A stretch of 64,000 nt of DNA from Pseudomonas lundensis (GCF_001042985.1 NZ_JYKY01000008.1:1-64000); one strand, 5' to 3'; positions 43,766 through 55,604 are shown, counted from the first letter of the stretch. Notes: generated by a model from the sequence alone, not told the origin. Program-made: numbers and translations.

Positions 43766-45112
43766 TCAGGCCAAGGACGGGAGGCGTTGATCGTAAACCA
43801 GCCGAGCGCCCTCCTGCGGGAGGTTGAAAAACGCTTTATCCAGCGCACCAAGCCCCTCACCAATCGCGGCATTCCAGTTCGCGGACTGATGAATGTAACG
43901 CTGTCGCAGTAGCCGTTCTTCCTCGCTTGTCAGCGCAATACGCCCGCTGGACCATTGCTCTTGAATTTTGTCCGCAATGGGCAGCAACTCTTCCGGCAAA
44001 CGAATCTCGGGCCTGTCTGAAAGGGCCATAAAAGGCACACCGTGCTCAATGGCCAGAGCGTGCATGACCCGTAAATACACCCGTGACAAATGCCCATCCA
44101 CACGCCGCTGCATGTAAATGGCTGCCTGCACGCGCTGCAGCGGATCTCGGCGCGTGCCTTGCTGATGCGATGCCGTGCGGATTTCCAGCAATGCCGCCGG
44201 GTCACGCTCGTCCAGCAAGTCTTTGGCCTGCCAAAACGGCAACTGTGCCTCCGTGGTCTTCCACGCGCGGGTCAGCATGGGGGCAGTCCCCGGGCTGACC
44301 AGGTTTGTCTCCCAGCGCGTGAGAAACACTTGCTCCAGCATGTACGGCGCATAGCCGCCGCCCACATCTGCATGCGCGCCCGGAACGGCGACGTCCATCG
44401 GCCACTGCGGCGCAATTCGAGTGAGGGCAAAGTTGCGCCGCAGCTCATCCCGCGCGCTCATTTGCACCACCTGACGCGCACTGTCCGGGCCCAGATACAG
44501 ATTAAGACCCGGATTCACGTCATCGCTGATATCGCCCAAATCCACCAAGCCGCCCATCGCCGCGACCGTGTCAAACAGCCCGATAAAATTGATTTCGCAG
44601 TTAAACCCCGGCGCCAGCGCCAACCGGGTGTCGAACCGGGTGGCCTGCACTTCATTGGCAAAATGCCGCGCAGCCGCCGCACCGCGACTGAAACCGAAAA
44701 TATCCAGCTCCAGGCGCTGCAGCGCACGGGACGGTAAAGCCTTCACGGCCTCCAGCAGGCAGTGCAGCAAACGCGCGTGGGCCTCTTGCGCCTTGCCCAC
44801 CACCCCGGTACTGCCGCGGCCGTACGTCTGCGCCGGAAAGCGCGAATCGGCCTGACCGGTCGTGGTTCCGATTCCGCTGATATAGAGCGACGTGACCCTG
44901 TGCCCATCCGCCTCAAAGGCGGGCTGCACGGGGTAGTGCTGATGAAGAAGGGCGATATTGGTGGGCACACTGCCGTAACTGCTGGCGGCGTCTATCATCA
45001 AGCCTTGCGCCAGACGCGCCTGCCCCGATTCGCTGTTGTACTGGTTATTGGCCGTTCCATCAAAAAAGACACCGACCCGCAACACGCCTCCTGTGTTGCT
45101 GGAATTGCTCAT
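43766..45112 (-). CDS. DUF2235 alpha/beta-hydrolase (type VI lipase effector-like)
   Basis: A 448-residue hydrolase. The fold starts LRVGVFFDGTANNQYN and carries a GFSRG nucleophile elbow (Ser142), FIGLFDTVAAMGG (Asp181) and PGAHADVGGGY (His247), a complete catalytic triad. DUF2235 includes Tle1-type phospholipase effectors delivered by type VI secretion, as well as proteins of unknown function. No vgrG, chaperone or clear immunity gene lies beside it. Start at 45112 is preceded by AAAGG; a longer reading has no ribosome site. Confidence 0.83.
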   Translation of the reverse strand: MSNSSNTGGVLRVGVFFDGTANNQYNSESGQARLAQGLMIDAASSYGSVPTNIALLHQHYPVQPAFEADGHRVTSLYISGIGTTTGQADSRFPAQTYGRGSTGVVGKAQEAHARLLHCLLEAVKALPSRALQRLELDIFGFSRGAAAARHFANEVQATRFDTRLALAPGFNCEINFIGLFDTVAAMGGLVDLGDISDDVNPGLNLYLGPDSARQVVQMSARDELRRNFALTRIAPQWPMDVAVPGAHADVGGGYAPYMLEQVFLTRWETNLVSPGTAPMLTRAWKTTEAQLPFWQAKDLLDERDPAALLEIRTASHQQGTRRDPLQRVQAAIYMQRRVDGHLSRVYLRVMHALAIEHGVPFMALSDRPEIRLPEELLPIADKIQEQWSSGRIALTSEEERLLRQRYIHQSANWNAAIGEGLGALDKAFFNLPQEGARLVYDQRLPSLA

Positions 45113-45274
45113 CACGCCTTTGCCCCTCTTATAAGTCGTCCTCACGCACAGTGCGCGAGCCAATATAAGGGTGCAAAAAGTCGCCAGCCAGCTCAATGTT
45201 GGCCGGGTGTGAACGCAGGTGTCACAAGAAGATGCCGAATGCCAGCCAGAACGGCGGCTTGGCCAAAAGCGCTA

Positions 45275-45298
45275 CCGGGGCCGCTTTGCGCGGCCCGG
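45275..45298 (-). terminator. Terminator after the dksA-like gene
   Basis: On the minus strand GGGCCGC pairs with GCGGCCC around a five-base loop, extended by a bulged CC/GG pair. A short T-rich stretch follows. It lies a few bases after the dksA-like stop. Confidence 0.55.
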
Positions 45299-45309
45299 CA
45301 ACGTCAGGA

Positions 45310-45714
45310 TCAGGCCTGACGCTGATGCTTGTCGATTTGCTCGTGACGCTCTTGAGCTTCGATGCAGTATTTGGTGGTCGGGCTGATCAACAGGCGCTTG
45401 AGGCCAATGGCGTCACCGCTGTCGTCACACCAGCCAAAGCTGTCGTCCTTGATGCGCTCCAGCGCTTGTTCCAGCTGAGGCAGCATGCGCTGGTCACGGT
45501 CAATCGCGTTGACCAGCCAGGTACGCTCTTCTTCAACCGAAGCGGCGTCTGCAGGGTCGGCCGGGGTGTCCAGGCTCTCGATCGCGATGCGATTCTGCTC
45601 AATCCGCTCGTGGGTTTCGACCTTCATGTTTTGCAACAGCTCAGTGAAAAAAGCATGTTGCTCGGCATTCATGTAGTCATCCGCCGGCATGGCCAGCAAC
45701 TTATCCTTTGTCAT
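45310..45714 (-). CDS. TraR/DksA family regulator with a degenerate zinc finger
   Basis: A 134-residue DksA-like protein. A long coiled coil (about residues 15-95) with the acidic tip DTPADPADAASVEEE precedes the remnant finger: Cys96-x2-Ser99, 17 residues, Cys117-x2-Ala120. DksA has four cysteines there. Pseudomonas DksA2 also lost two, which lets it act without zinc. It binds the RNA polymerase secondary channel with ppGpp in DksA family members; that this one does so is inference. Start at 45714; AGAGA lies upstream. Confidence 0.82.
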   Translation of the reverse strand: MTKDKLLAMPADDYMNAEQHAFFTELLQNMKVETHERIEQNRIAIESLDTPADPADAASVEEERTWLVNAIDRDQRMLPQLEQALERIKDDSFGWCDDSGDAIGLKRLLISPTTKYCIEAQERHEQIDKHQRQA

Positions 45715-45997
45715 TGATTTCTCTATAAAAAATACGTGCATTAAGGCGAATTAGGGAGCGTCCTGACCGATCTTCATCCCAACCAGTTAGGTGCTATCTA
45801 TTTCAAGCGCCACCCGGCACTCAATTTACGAGGGGCGGCAGTCTACGGCCGAGTTATCGACTCAGCAACTGAAATGACAGCTATTTGTCCAGCAAAACCT
45901 GGAAAAAGACGAAAAACCTGTCCCCCAGGGCCTAATGGAGTACGCGGATGGCAGGAAATTCCATGCAAACACTGAAATCGCCCCCTTTTAATGCACG
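45715..45997. other. Intergenic region between the dksA-like gene and the inositol terminator
   Basis: No gene is supported. The stretch should hold the promoter of the dksA-like gene. I found no matching hairpins or repeats apart from the terminator that follows it. Confidence 0.5.
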
Positions 45998-46045
45998 AAA
46001 AACCTGAGCATCAGGGGCGTTATTGCCACCGATGCTCAGGTTTTT
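45998..46045 (-). terminator. Rho-independent terminator of the inositol operon
   Basis: The arms AAAAACCTGAGCATC and GATGCTCAGGTTTTT are exact complements around an 18-base loop. On the minus strand the hairpin ends in a T-run, 38 bases after the iatP stop. It can also act on plus-strand transcripts. Confidence 0.88.
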
Positions 46046-46082
46046 TTAGGCCGATGTGATCGGAAAAAGCTACACAGCGCGG

Positions 46083-47105
46083 TCAGCGTTTGAGTTTGCG
46101 CTTGTTGCGGTACTGGTCGATCACCACCGCCACCACGATGATCAGGCCCTTGATGATGTCCTGAATGTAGGCATCGACCCCCACAAAGGTGAAGCCGCTG
46201 GCCATGACGCCCAGGATCAGCGCGCCAATCACCGTGCCGGTAATCCGCCCCACGCCCCCGGCCAGGCTGGTGCCGCCAATCACCGCCGCGGCAATGGCGT
46301 CCAGCTCGTAGGACATGCCCATGCCCGCCTGCCCCGTGGCCGCCCGTGCCGATGCCACGACCCCGGCCAGGCCTGCCAGCAACCCGGCAATGCTGTAGAC
46401 GATAATCAAGTGACGCTTGACGTTGATCCCCGAGGTCCGCGCCGCCTGCATGTTGCCACCGATGGCATAGGTGTATTTGCCGTATTTGGTGTAACGCAGG
46501 GCAATGTGGAAGATCAGCGCCACCACCAGAAAGATGATCACTGGCATAGCACCATGGCCGATGGCCGTGTAGGAATCAGACAGCATGCTGACCGGTTGGC
46601 CTTCGGTGTAATAACGCGCCAGCCCACGGGCAGACACCATCATGCCCAGCGTTGCGATAAAGGGCGGTATGCCGGTGATGGCGATGATGCTGCCGTTGAT
46701 GGCACCGGCCAGCAGCCCGACCCCAAGCCCCGCGACCACCGGAATCCAGACCGGCAAGTCGGTCAGTGACGGGAACACGGCCCGGCTGAAATCCGAGGTT
46801 TGCGCCAGGCTCGCGGCCACCATGGCCGACAAGGCCAGCACCGACCCCGAAGACAGGTCGATCCCTGTGGTGATGATCACCTGGGTGACGCCAATCGCCA
46901 GCAAACCGATCACCGACACTTGCAGAATCATCAGCACCAGGCGCTGGGAGTTCATCAAAAAGCTCTGGTCACGCACGATCCAGCCGAACAGTTCGAACAC
47001 CAGCCCGATGCCGATCAGCACCAGAAAGATGCTCAATTCGGTCGGAAAACGACGCCGGGATTTGCTGGGTGCCATGGCGGGTTTGTTATCCGTTATTGCG
47101 TTCAT
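46083..47105 (-). CDS. iatP: Inositol ABC transporter, permease
   Basis: A 340-residue permease of the RbsC class with about ten membrane segments (LSIFLVLIGIGLVFELFGWI at the start; LAIGVTQVIITTGIDLSSGS near residue 75). With IatA and IbpA it imports myo-inositol across the inner membrane. Start taken at 47105; an ATG two codons earlier sits close to GAGGG and is possible. Last gene of the iol/iat operon before a strong terminator. Confidence 0.88.
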   Translation of the reverse strand: MNAITDNKPAMAPSKSRRRFPTELSIFLVLIGIGLVFELFGWIVRDQSFLMNSQRLVLMILQVSVIGLLAIGVTQVIITTGIDLSSGSVLALSAMVAASLAQTSDFSRAVFPSLTDLPVWIPVVAGLGVGLLAGAINGSIIAITGIPPFIATLGMMVSARGLARYYTEGQPVSMLSDSYTAIGHGAMPVIIFLVVALIFHIALRYTKYGKYTYAIGGNMQAARTSGINVKRHLIIVYSIAGLLAGLAGVVASARAATGQAGMGMSYELDAIAAAVIGGTSLAGGVGRITGTVIGALILGVMASGFTFVGVDAYIQDIIKGLIIVVAVVIDQYRNKRKLKR

Positions 47106-47167
47106 GGACATGTGCCCTCTCACTCTGCGGAGCTACCGGCGCAGTCGCCGCCGGCGCCCTGAAATGG

Positions 47168-48733
47168 TTAATGAATCGCCGTGATGCCCGAGGCCAGTTG
47201 CATGACCCGTTCCTGGGTGGCGTCGGCGCGATCGAGGGTGCCCATCTGCTCGCCTTCATGCATGACCATGACCCGGTCGCTCATGCCCAGCACTTCAGGC
47301 AGCTCCGAAGAAATCATGATCACCGCCATGCCCTCACTGGCGAGGAATGAAATCAGCCGGTAAATCTCGACTTTGGCCCCCACATCAATGCCGCGGGTCG
47401 GTTCATCGAGGATCAACAGCCGCGGGTTGGTCATCAACCAGCGTGCCAGCAGGGCTTTTTGCTGGTTCCCCCCCGATAGGGTGTCGATGCATTGCTCCAG
47501 CGACGGGGTTTTGACCCGCAGCTTTTTACACATGTCCTCGCACAATGCGCGCAAGGCTTTTTGCTGGATAAAACCGTTGTCGGCGTATTGCGGCAGGATC
47601 GCCATTTCCATGTTTTCCAGCACCGACAGGCAAGGAAACAGCCCCGTCAACTTGCGGTCTTCGGTCAACAGCGCGAAGCCCTTCTCAATCGCCAGATTGG
47701 GGCTGGTGATGCGCACCGCCTGACCGTCGAGCTGAACCTCGCCGCCATCGCACGGGGTGATGCCAAACAGGGTTTCGGCGATGTTGGTGCGGCCCGACCC
47801 CATGAGCCCGGCAATGCCAAGGATTTCCCCGGCATGCAGGTCGAACGACACACCGTGAAACACGCCGTCCAGGCGCAAGTCACGAACCGAGAGCAGCAAT
47901 TGCCCGAGCGGGTTTTCCCGCACCGGGAACAACTGCGTCAGCTCACGGCCCACCATCATCGAAATCAGGCTGTCGCTGTCCATGCTGTCGGCGCGTTGCA
48001 GACCGATGTACGCACCGTCACGAAACACCGCCACTTCATCCGCGATGGCAAACACTTCATTCATTTTGTGGGTGATGTAAATGATGCCTTTGCCCTGCGC
48101 CTTGAGGTCGGCAATGATCGAAAACAGGTGGTCGACCTCTTTGTCGGTAATGGCCGAGGTCGGCTCATCCATGATCAGGATGTCCGAGTCATAGGAGACC
48201 GCCTTGGCGATTTCAACCATCTGGCGCTCGGCAATGCTCAGGTGGCCGACCAGTTCCTGCGGATCAAGATTGATGCGCAAGCGCTCCAGCAGTTGCGCGG
48301 TGCAGCGGTACATTTCGCGGTGATCGATCATGCGCAGGCTGTTGAGCTGTTCGCGACCCATCCAGATGTTCTCGGCGATGCTCATGTGCGGCATCAGGTT
48401 GAGTTCCTGATGAATCATCGCGATCCCGGCCTGCAAGGCCGCCAGCGGCCCATTAAAGGCGACGGGTTGGCCACGCAACCGCAACTGCCCCGCGTCGGGC
48501 TGGTAGATACCGGCGATGATTTTCATCAGCGTGGACTTGCCCGCGCCGTTCTCCCCCATCAGCGCCAGCACGGTGCCCGCTCGCACGCGCAACTGCACGT
48601 CATCCAGGGCAACCACACCAGGGAAGCCCTTGCTGACATTCACTACTTCCAACAGGTAGGGCGCCTCCGCCGAGGTGGCCGGGGCGGCAGTCGCCACGGC
48701 CGGGGTCCTTGAAACAGTCGCTGACGCGAGCAT
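47168..48733 (-). CDS. iatA: Inositol ABC transporter, ATP-binding protein
   Basis: A 521-residue protein with two fused ABC domains of the RbsA type. Domain 1 has Walker [10 protein letters not shown] and [14 protein letters not shown]. Domain 2 has the degenerate Walker [13 protein letters not shown], the signature [15 protein letters not shown] and [16 protein letters not shown]. It powers the IatP channel. GAGGAG precedes the ATG. It lies between ibpA and iatP. Confidence 0.9.
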   Translation of the reverse strand: MLASATVSRTPAVATAAPATSAEAPYLLEVVNVSKGFPGVVALDDVQLRVRAGTVLALMGENGAGKSTLMKIIAGIYQPDAGQLRLRGQPVAFNGPLAALQAGIAMIHQELNLMPHMSIAENIWMGREQLNSLRMIDHREMYRCTAQLLERLRINLDPQELVGHLSIAERQMVEIAKAVSYDSDILIMDEPTSAITDKEVDHLFSIIADLKAQGKGIIYITHKMNEVFAIADEVAVFRDGAYIGLQRADSMDSDSLISMMVGRELTQLFPVRENPLGQLLLSVRDLRLDGVFHGVSFDLHAGEILGIAGLMGSGRTNIAETLFGITPCDGGEVQLDGQAVRITSPNLAIEKGFALLTEDRKLTGLFPCLSVLENMEMAILPQYADNGFIQQKALRALCEDMCKKLRVKTPSLEQCIDTLSGGNQQKALLARWLMTNPRLLILDEPTRGIDVGAKVEIYRLISFLASEGMAVIMISSELPEVLGMSDRVMVMHEGEQMGTLDRADATQERVMQLASGITAIH

Positions 48734-48753
48734 AGCCAGTACTCCTCAGGTGC

Positions 48754-48769
48754 CCCGGTGTGGGCCGGG
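48754..48769 (-). promoter_or_regulatory. Small hairpin between ibpA and iatA
   Basis: CCCGG and CCGGG arms surround a six-base loop, between the two genes. Such hairpins often lower expression of the ATPase relative to the binding protein. Confidence 0.4.
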
Positions 48770-48825
48770 ACTGCGGGCAAGGTTGAGCCTCGCCGCTTAT
48801 TGTTGTTGTGGGGGTGAATGGACGA

Positions 48826-49755
48826 CTACTTTTTATACGTGCTGACGTTGTCTTGGGTAATCAGCTGGAACGGCACCCAGACCGCCTGCTCGTAAGGCGC
48901 TTTGTTGATCATCTTCAGCGCCGTCTCGACCGAGCCGTTGGCCTGCCCGGCGGCGTCCTGGAACACCGAAAGGGTTAAATCGCCCTTCTCGACCGCCCGC
49001 ACACCGTCTTCAGTACCGTCGACACCGGCAATCAACACCTTGCCTTTTGCGATGCCAGCCTGCTTGAGCGCCATCGCGGCGCCAATGGCCATTTCGTCGT
49101 TGTTGGACACCACGGCATCGAACTCACGGCCCTGGGTGATCCAGTCATTGGTCAGGGTCATGGCCTTGTCCCGCAGCCAGATGCCGGTTTGCTCCTGATC
49201 GACCTTGATGCCGGGGTACTGGGCCAGTACTGCTTTCACGCCCTTGGTGCGGTTGGTGGTGGAGTTGTTGGCCAGATCACCGAGCAGGATCACGATGTTC
49301 CCCTTGCCGCCCATTTTGTCGGCCAGGTACTGCATCTGCATGCGCCCGGCCTCCAGGTCATCGGAGGCCACTGTGGCCACGCCCTGCGGCAGATCGGTTT
49401 TGTCCGGGCGGCGGTTGACGTAGATCAACGGGATGCCCGCGGCAACCGCAGCTTTGGTAATACGCTCGGTGGATGCGGTATCCACCGGGTTGACGATGAT
49501 CGCGTCGACCTTTTGGCTGATAAAGTTTTCAACTTGGCTCAGTTGCTTGACTACGTCGGCGCGGGCGTCTTCAAACTGCAATTTGACTCCTTCGGGGTAG
49601 GTCTTGGCTTTGTCGTTCATCGACTCGCGCAAGTACGTCAGGTAGGTGTCATCGAACTGGGACATGCTCACGCCAATGTTGACATCGGCCAGGGCCGCGC
49701 CGCTGGCGAACAGGATCGAGAGCGCAAGGGAAGCGATTCGTAAGCTGGGTTTCAT
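48826..49755 (-). CDS. ibpA: Inositol ABC transporter, periplasmic binding protein
   Basis: A 309-residue type I periplasmic binding protein. The signal peptide (MKPSLRIASLALSILFASGA, cut near ALA) precedes DVNIGVSMSQFDDTYLTYLR and the sugar-binding core with NNDEMAIGAAMALKQAG. It delivers inositol to IatPA. Start at 49755 has GGAGA upstream; a longer reading starts 32 codons ahead of the signal. An IolR-type site (49831-49844) lies upstream. Confidence 0.89.
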   Translation of the reverse strand: MKPSLRIASLALSILFASGAALADVNIGVSMSQFDDTYLTYLRESMNDKAKTYPEGVKLQFEDARADVVKQLSQVENFISQKVDAIIVNPVDTASTERITKAAVAAGIPLIYVNRRPDKTDLPQGVATVASDDLEAGRMQMQYLADKMGGKGNIVILLGDLANNSTTNRTKGVKAVLAQYPGIKVDQEQTGIWLRDKAMTLTNDWITQGREFDAVVSNNDEMAIGAAMALKQAGIAKGKVLIAGVDGTEDGVRAVEKGDLTLSVFQDAAGQANGSVETALKMINKAPYEQAVWVPFQLITQDNVSTYKK

Positions 49756-49830
49756 TTGGGGCAGTCTCCACATTCTTGTTGGTTTTATAGATGCGGTACT
49801 TGGTGACACTGTGCTGAAATCGACTCTATT

Positions 49831-49844
49831 GGAAAATAATTTCC
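49831..49844. promoter_or_regulatory. Probable IolR operator ahead of ibpA
   Basis: GGAA-AATAAT-TTCC fits the GGAA-N6-TTCC palindrome reported for RpiR-type IolR in Sinorhizobium. It lies 76 bases before the ibpA start in an AT-rich gap. Confidence 0.65.
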
Positions 49845-49874
49845 ATATCAATCGATTTTAGAATTTATTGCGTT

Positions 49875-50915
49875 CTATTTTCTATTTTCATCATGGGCCA
49901 ACGTCACGACCTCACCCCGCTGCGCACTCAGCCGCGCCGCATCCAGCACCTCAAGCGCCTGCACAGCCGCTTGCGGCAACACCGGCACAGGCCCTCGCCC
50001 CTCAACGGCGGCGATCATTTGCCGGTAAAACTGATCCCAGCCGCCATGCTCGCTCGGCACTCGCTCGCGTTCTTCGCCCTGTTCAAACCAGCCCCAGCGC
50101 CGATGCTCTTCGGCCCCCCAATCCTCGCCACAGGTTGTGGGGGAGCGGCCTGCGAGCAGCGCCGCTTCCTGCCCGTCCAGCCCCTCAACGCTGTAGCAAC
50201 CAGAGGTGCCGCTGACCCGAAAGCGCGGGCGCGGGCTGTTTTGCAGCACGCTGGCGCCCAGGTGGGACAGCACGCCGTTGCGGTGAGTCAACGCCATGAA
50301 GAAGGTGTGGTCCAGGTGCGGGGCTTGGGGGCTGCACGCCCTCTCGGCGTACACCGACACCACCGGGCCGAACAGTTGCAGCGCCTGATCCACTTGATGA
50401 CTGCCCAGATCGCGCAGCAGACCGCCGCCGCTGGCATTGCCCACTGACGCAGGGGTAAACCGTTCAATGAACGATTCAAACCGCGTGACCGCTCCTAACG
50501 CACCGGCCTCGATCAGCTTGCGCACGGTCAGGAAGTCCGAATCCCAGCGCCGATTCTGATACACACTCAGCAACACGTTGTGACGCTGCGCCGCTGCCAC
50601 CAGGTGTTGCGCTTGCTGCACGTCAGCGGCGAAGGGTTTTTCACTCACCACGGCAAGCCCCAGCTCGATGGCTTGCATCACCTGCTCAGGCCGACCGTCC
50701 AGCGGCGTGGCGATCACCAACAGGTCAACCCCGGCCTCAGCCAACTGCCCCAGGCTGTCATAGGCCCGCACGCCGGGGTACGCGCTGGCCAGGTGCTGGC
50801 GACGCTCAGCCGAACGCGTGACCACGCCGACCAACGTCACCCCCGGCAGGCTGGTGATCAACGGCGCATGAAAAAAACGACCTGCGTGGCCAAATCCAAC
50901 CAGTCCGATGCGCAT
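49875..50915 (-). CDS. Gfo/Idh oxidoreductase, IolW-like scyllo-inositol dehydrogenase
   Basis: A 346-residue Gfo/Idh/MocA enzyme. It has the nucleotide-binding IGLVGFGHAGRFFHAPLI, the VSEKPFAAD motif and LSVYQNRRWDSDFLTVRKLI, the last typical of NADP-dependent scyllo-inositol 2-dehydrogenase (IolW/YvaA). Such enzymes let inositol stereoisomers enter the myo-inositol route. Start at 50915 is preceded by AGGAG; a 68-residue longer reading overlaps iolG. It lies between iolG and ibpA. Confidence 0.84.
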   Translation of the reverse strand: MRIGLVGFGHAGRFFHAPLITSLPGVTLVGVVTRSAERRQHLASAYPGVRAYDSLGQLAEAGVDLLVIATPLDGRPEQVMQAIELGLAVVSEKPFAADVQQAQHLVAAAQRHNVLLSVYQNRRWDSDFLTVRKLIEAGALGAVTRFESFIERFTPASVGNASGGGLLRDLGSHQVDQALQLFGPVVSVYAERACSPQAPHLDHTFFMALTHRNGVLSHLGASVLQNSPRPRFRVSGTSGCYSVEGLDGQEAALLAGRSPTTCGEDWGAEEHRRWGWFEQGEERERVPSEHGGWDQFYRQMIAAVEGRGPVPVLPQAAVQALEVLDAARLSAQRGEVVTLAHDENRK

Positions 50916-51021
50916 GTGAACACTCCTTGACAGGCCTGTGGCCGAGGTCCAGGCGCGTGAGGTGGCGTCTGTTGAACCGCTCGCAGCCTCACGCTGCCCA
51001 GGGGCGACCACGGCGTTGAGA

Positions 51022-52086
<1,065 letters not shown>

Positions 52087-54024
52087 TCAGTACTGCCGCA
52101 CGCGGGCGAGCTGACGGTTGAGGTGTTTCGCGGCGTCGGCCGTGCGGGCGCTGGTAGACACTTGCGCCACGCCCACGCGCCACCACGACAGGTAGCCGTG
52201 GATCATGGTTTTAGGGAGCACTTTGATATCAATGAGGGTGGACACGGTTTGCCGACGCGCATCGGCCAGCGCGGCGTGGAGTTGCTCAACGGTGGTCACC
52301 CGGTAGGTCTTGCAGCCATAAGCCGCTGCACTCATGGCGAAGTCCACCGGCACCAGGCCACCGTCCAGCTTGCCCGTTTCAGGGTTGCGGAAGCGGAACT
52401 CGGTGCCGAAGCTGTCCATGCCGTTGCCCATCTGCAAGTTGTTAATGCAGCCGAACGCCATGTTGTCGAGCAGCACCACGTTGATTTTCTGGCGCTCCTG
52501 AATCGAGGTGGCCAACTCGGAGTGCAGCATCATGTAGGAACCATCGCCCACCAACGCGTAGACCTCGCGCGCCGGTTCGGCCAGCTTGACCCCCAACGCT
52601 GCGTTCACTTCATAGCCCATGCACGAATAGCCGTACTCCACGTGATAGGTGTTCACGCCCTTGCTGCGCCAGGCCCGTTGCAGATCGCCGGGCAGGCTGC
52701 CAGCGGCCGCGACGATCACGGCTGTGTCATCAAGGGTGTGATTGAGTACACCCAGCACCTGGCTTTGGGTCAGGCACGACCCTGTCAGCTCGATAAACTC
52801 GCGCAGCACCGCCGGGTCCATGTGGTCGCTGATTTCGGGGGTGAAATCCGGTTGTTGATAATTGGCCTTAAACACACGCTCCACCTCGGCCTCCAACTGC
52901 GCCCTGGCCTGATGCGGCGCCTCGCCCCATTGCGCGTGGTAGCCGCTGGCCGCCAGGCACTCACTCAGCCCTTCCAGCCCCGCGAGGGCATCGGCAATCA
53001 ATTGCACGCCATCGAGCTTGAGCGCATCGCAGGGGCTAACGTTGAGGTTGAGAAATTCAACCTCCGGGTGCTGAAACAACGATTTGGAGGACGTGGTGAA
53101 ATCGGTATAGCGTGTGCCGATGCCGATAATCAGGTCAGCCTGCGGCGCCAGCAGGTTGGCGGCCAGGCACCCGGTTTCGCCGATGCCGCCCATGTTCAGC
53201 GGGTGCGCCGACACGATGGCGCTTTTGCCGGCCTGAGTTTCTGCGAACGGTATCCCGAAGCGCTCGGCAAACGCTTGCAACGCGGCACTCGCCCCCGCGT
53301 ACTTGACGCCACCGCCGCAGATGATCAGCGGCGTGCGCTTGCGCCGCAGGATCGCCTGTGCATCGGCCAGCATCGCTGCGGTCGGTAGGCGTCGGTCGAT
53401 GCGGTGCACGCGTTTTTGCAGAAAGTAATCCGGGTAATCGTAGGCCTCGGCCTGAACATCCTGCGGCAGGGCCAGGGTTACGGCCCCGGTTTCGGCAGGA
53501 TCGGTGAGCACACGCATCGCGTGAATGGCGGCGCTCATCAATTGTTCCGGGCGGTTGATGCGGTCCCAGTATTTGCTCACGGCTTTAAAGGCATCGTTGG
53601 TGCTGATGCTCAAGTCATGGAACTGCTCGATCTGTTGCAAGACCGGGTCGGGCTGACGGCTGGCGTACACATCCCCCGGCAGCAGCAACAGCGGGATACG
53701 GTTGGCGGTGGCCGTCGCGGCAGCGGTCAGCATGTTGGCCGCGCCGGGGCCCACCGAGGCAGTGCAGGCGTAGATCTTGCGCCGCCGGTGTTGCTTGGCA
53801 AAACCGATGGCGGCGTGGGCCATGCCCTGTTCGTTGCGCCCTTGATGCACCAGCAAGCTGCCGCTGTCCTGTTCCAGCGCCTGCCCGAGCCCCAGCACAT
53901 TGCCGTGGCCAAAAATCGTGAACACCCCGGCCACAAATTTGCTCTGGACCCCGTCCACCTCGACGTATTGGTTATCGAGAAACTTCACCAGCGCCTGAGC
54001 CATGGTCAGTCGTGTCGTCGTCAT
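52087..54024 (-). CDS. iolD: 3D-(3,5/4)-trihydroxycyclohexane-1,2-dione hydrolase
   Basis: A 645-residue ThDP-dependent enzyme of the acetolactate-synthase fold that opens the inositol ring by hydrolysis. It has the N-terminal ThDP pyrimidine-domain Glu in [15 protein letters not shown] and the C-terminal ThDP-binding [15 protein letters not shown] to [15 protein letters not shown]. Length matches the family. Start at 54024. It lies between iolA and iolG. Confidence 0.94.
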   Translation of the reverse strand: MTTTRLTMAQALVKFLDNQYVEVDGVQSKFVAGVFTIFGHGNVLGLGQALEQDSGSLLVHQGRNEQGMAHAAIGFAKQHRRRKIYACTASVGPGAANMLTAAATATANRIPLLLLPGDVYASRQPDPVLQQIEQFHDLSISTNDAFKAVSKYWDRINRPEQLMSAAIHAMRVLTDPAETGAVTLALPQDVQAEAYDYPDYFLQKRVHRIDRRLPTAAMLADAQAILRRKRTPLIICGGGVKYAGASAALQAFAERFGIPFAETQAGKSAIVSAHPLNMGGIGETGCLAANLLAPQADLIIGIGTRYTDFTTSSKSLFQHPEVEFLNLNVSPCDALKLDGVQLIADALAGLEGLSECLAASGYHAQWGEAPHQARAQLEAEVERVFKANYQQPDFTPEISDHMDPAVLREFIELTGSCLTQSQVLGVLNHTLDDTAVIVAAAGSLPGDLQRAWRSKGVNTYHVEYGYSCMGYEVNAALGVKLAEPAREVYALVGDGSYMMLHSELATSIQERQKINVVLLDNMAFGCINNLQMGNGMDSFGTEFRFRNPETGKLDGGLVPVDFAMSAAAYGCKTYRVTTVEQLHAALADARRQTVSTLIDIKVLPKTMIHGYLSWWRVGVAQVSTSARTADAAKHLNRQLARVRQY

Positions 54025-54081
54025 GTCTGCACCCTTGAACTTGCACAGCCGCTGCGGCAACCGCAGGGCTGTGACCGATGA

Positions 54082-55584
54082 TTATTTGGCGGTTGGCATG
54101 CTGAATTCGGGGCCTTTGGCGATGCTGTCCGGCCAGCGCTGCATCACGCTTTTGTAGCGGCTGTAGAAGCGGATGCCTTCTTCGCCGTAGGCATGGTGAT
54201 CGCCAAACAGCGAGCGCTTCCAGCCACCGAAGGAGTGCCAGGCCATGGGCACTGGAATCGGCACATTGATCCCCACCATGCCGACCTTGATCGTGCGCGC
54301 AAACGCCCGCGCCACGCCGCCATCGCTGGTAAAGCAGGACACGCCGTTGCCAAACTCATGCGCATTGATCAACGCCACCGCACTGGCGAAATCCGGCACG
54401 CGGACAATCCCCAGTACCGGGCCAAAGATTTCCTGCCGGTAAATGCTCATCTCGGGCGTGACCCGGTCGAACAGCGTGGCGCCGACAAAGAAGCCCTGCT
54501 CGGCCCCCGGCACCTTGAGCGCACGACCATCGACGATCAGCTGTGCGCCCTGGGCCACGCCCTGATCGATAAACCCGACCACCTTGGCCCGGTGCTCCGC
54601 CGTCACCAGCGGGCCCATTTCGCTGTCGGGCTGCGCGCCATTGCCGACTTTGAGGCGGTCGATGCGCGGCAGCAGTTTTTCAATCAACTGATCGGCCACC
54701 TCCCCCACCGCCACGGCAATTGAAATCGCCATGCAGCGCTCTCCGGCCGAGCCGTATGCCGCGCCCATCAGGGCGTCCGCCGCCTGATCGAGGTCGGCGT
54801 CCGGCATCACGATCATGTGATTTTTAGCCCCGCCCAGCGCCTGCACCCGTTTGCCCCGCGCAGTGCCCTGCTGGTAGATGTACTCGGCAATGGGGGTGGA
54901 GCCGACAAAGGAGATGGCTTCAACGTCCGGGTGTTGTAACAGCGCATCCACTGCGCGCTTGTCGCCTTGCACCACGTTGAAAACACCGTCGGGCAGGCCC
55001 GCTTCGGTCAGCAGCCGCGCCATCAACAGGCTGGCGGACGGATCACGCTCCGAGGGCTTGAGGATGAAGCAGTTACCGGTCACCAACGCCAGTGGAATCA
55101 TCCACAGCGGCACCATCACCGGGAAGTTGAACGGCGTGACGCCCGCACACACCCCCAGCGGCTGGCGCAGGTTCCAGTTGTCGATACCGCCGCCAATGTT
55201 GTCGCTGAAATCGGTTTTCAGCAGCGTTGGCGCCCCGCAGGCGTACTCGACGATTTCGATCCCGCGCGTGACTTCACCCTTGGCATCGGCGAACACTTTG
55301 CCGTGTTCGCGGCAAATGATGTGCGCCAGTTCGTCGTGGTGCTCATCCAGCAATTGCTTGAACTTGAACATGACCCGGGCGCGGCGCAGAGACGACTGCT
55401 CCGACCACGCCGGGAACGCCTTGAGAGCTGAGGCGACAGCGTCATCGACGGTGCGCTGGCTGGCGAGGGCGACGCGGGCCTGCACGCTGCCTGTCGCCGG
55501 GTTAAAGACATCACTGAAATGTTCGCTACCTGAGTCCTGAACGTGGCCGTCAAGGTAGTGGCCAATCACCGGGGTCGTGCTCAT
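54082..55584 (-). CDS. iolA: Methylmalonate-semialdehyde dehydrogenase (acylating)
   Basis: A 500-residue aldehyde dehydrogenase that converts malonate semialdehyde to acetyl-CoA and CO2, the last iol step; the family also serves valine breakdown as mmsA. The catalytic Cys284 lies in AGERCMA and the NAD-binding [12 protein letters not shown] near residue 227. The position between iolB and iolD favours the inositol role. Confidence 0.93.
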   Translation of the reverse strand: MSTTPVIGHYLDGHVQDSGSEHFSDVFNPATGSVQARVALASQRTVDDAVASALKAFPAWSEQSSLRRARVMFKFKQLLDEHHDELAHIICREHGKVFADAKGEVTRGIEIVEYACGAPTLLKTDFSDNIGGGIDNWNLRQPLGVCAGVTPFNFPVMVPLWMIPLALVTGNCFILKPSERDPSASLLMARLLTEAGLPDGVFNVVQGDKRAVDALLQHPDVEAISFVGSTPIAEYIYQQGTARGKRVQALGGAKNHMIVMPDADLDQAADALMGAAYGSAGERCMAISIAVAVGEVADQLIEKLLPRIDRLKVGNGAQPDSEMGPLVTAEHRAKVVGFIDQGVAQGAQLIVDGRALKVPGAEQGFFVGATLFDRVTPEMSIYRQEIFGPVLGIVRVPDFASAVALINAHEFGNGVSCFTSDGGVARAFARTIKVGMVGINVPIPVPMAWHSFGGWKRSLFGDHHAYGEEGIRFYSRYKSVMQRWPDSIAKGPEFSMPTAK

Positions 55585-55604
55585 GCGGTTTGTTCTCCGA
55601 AAAG

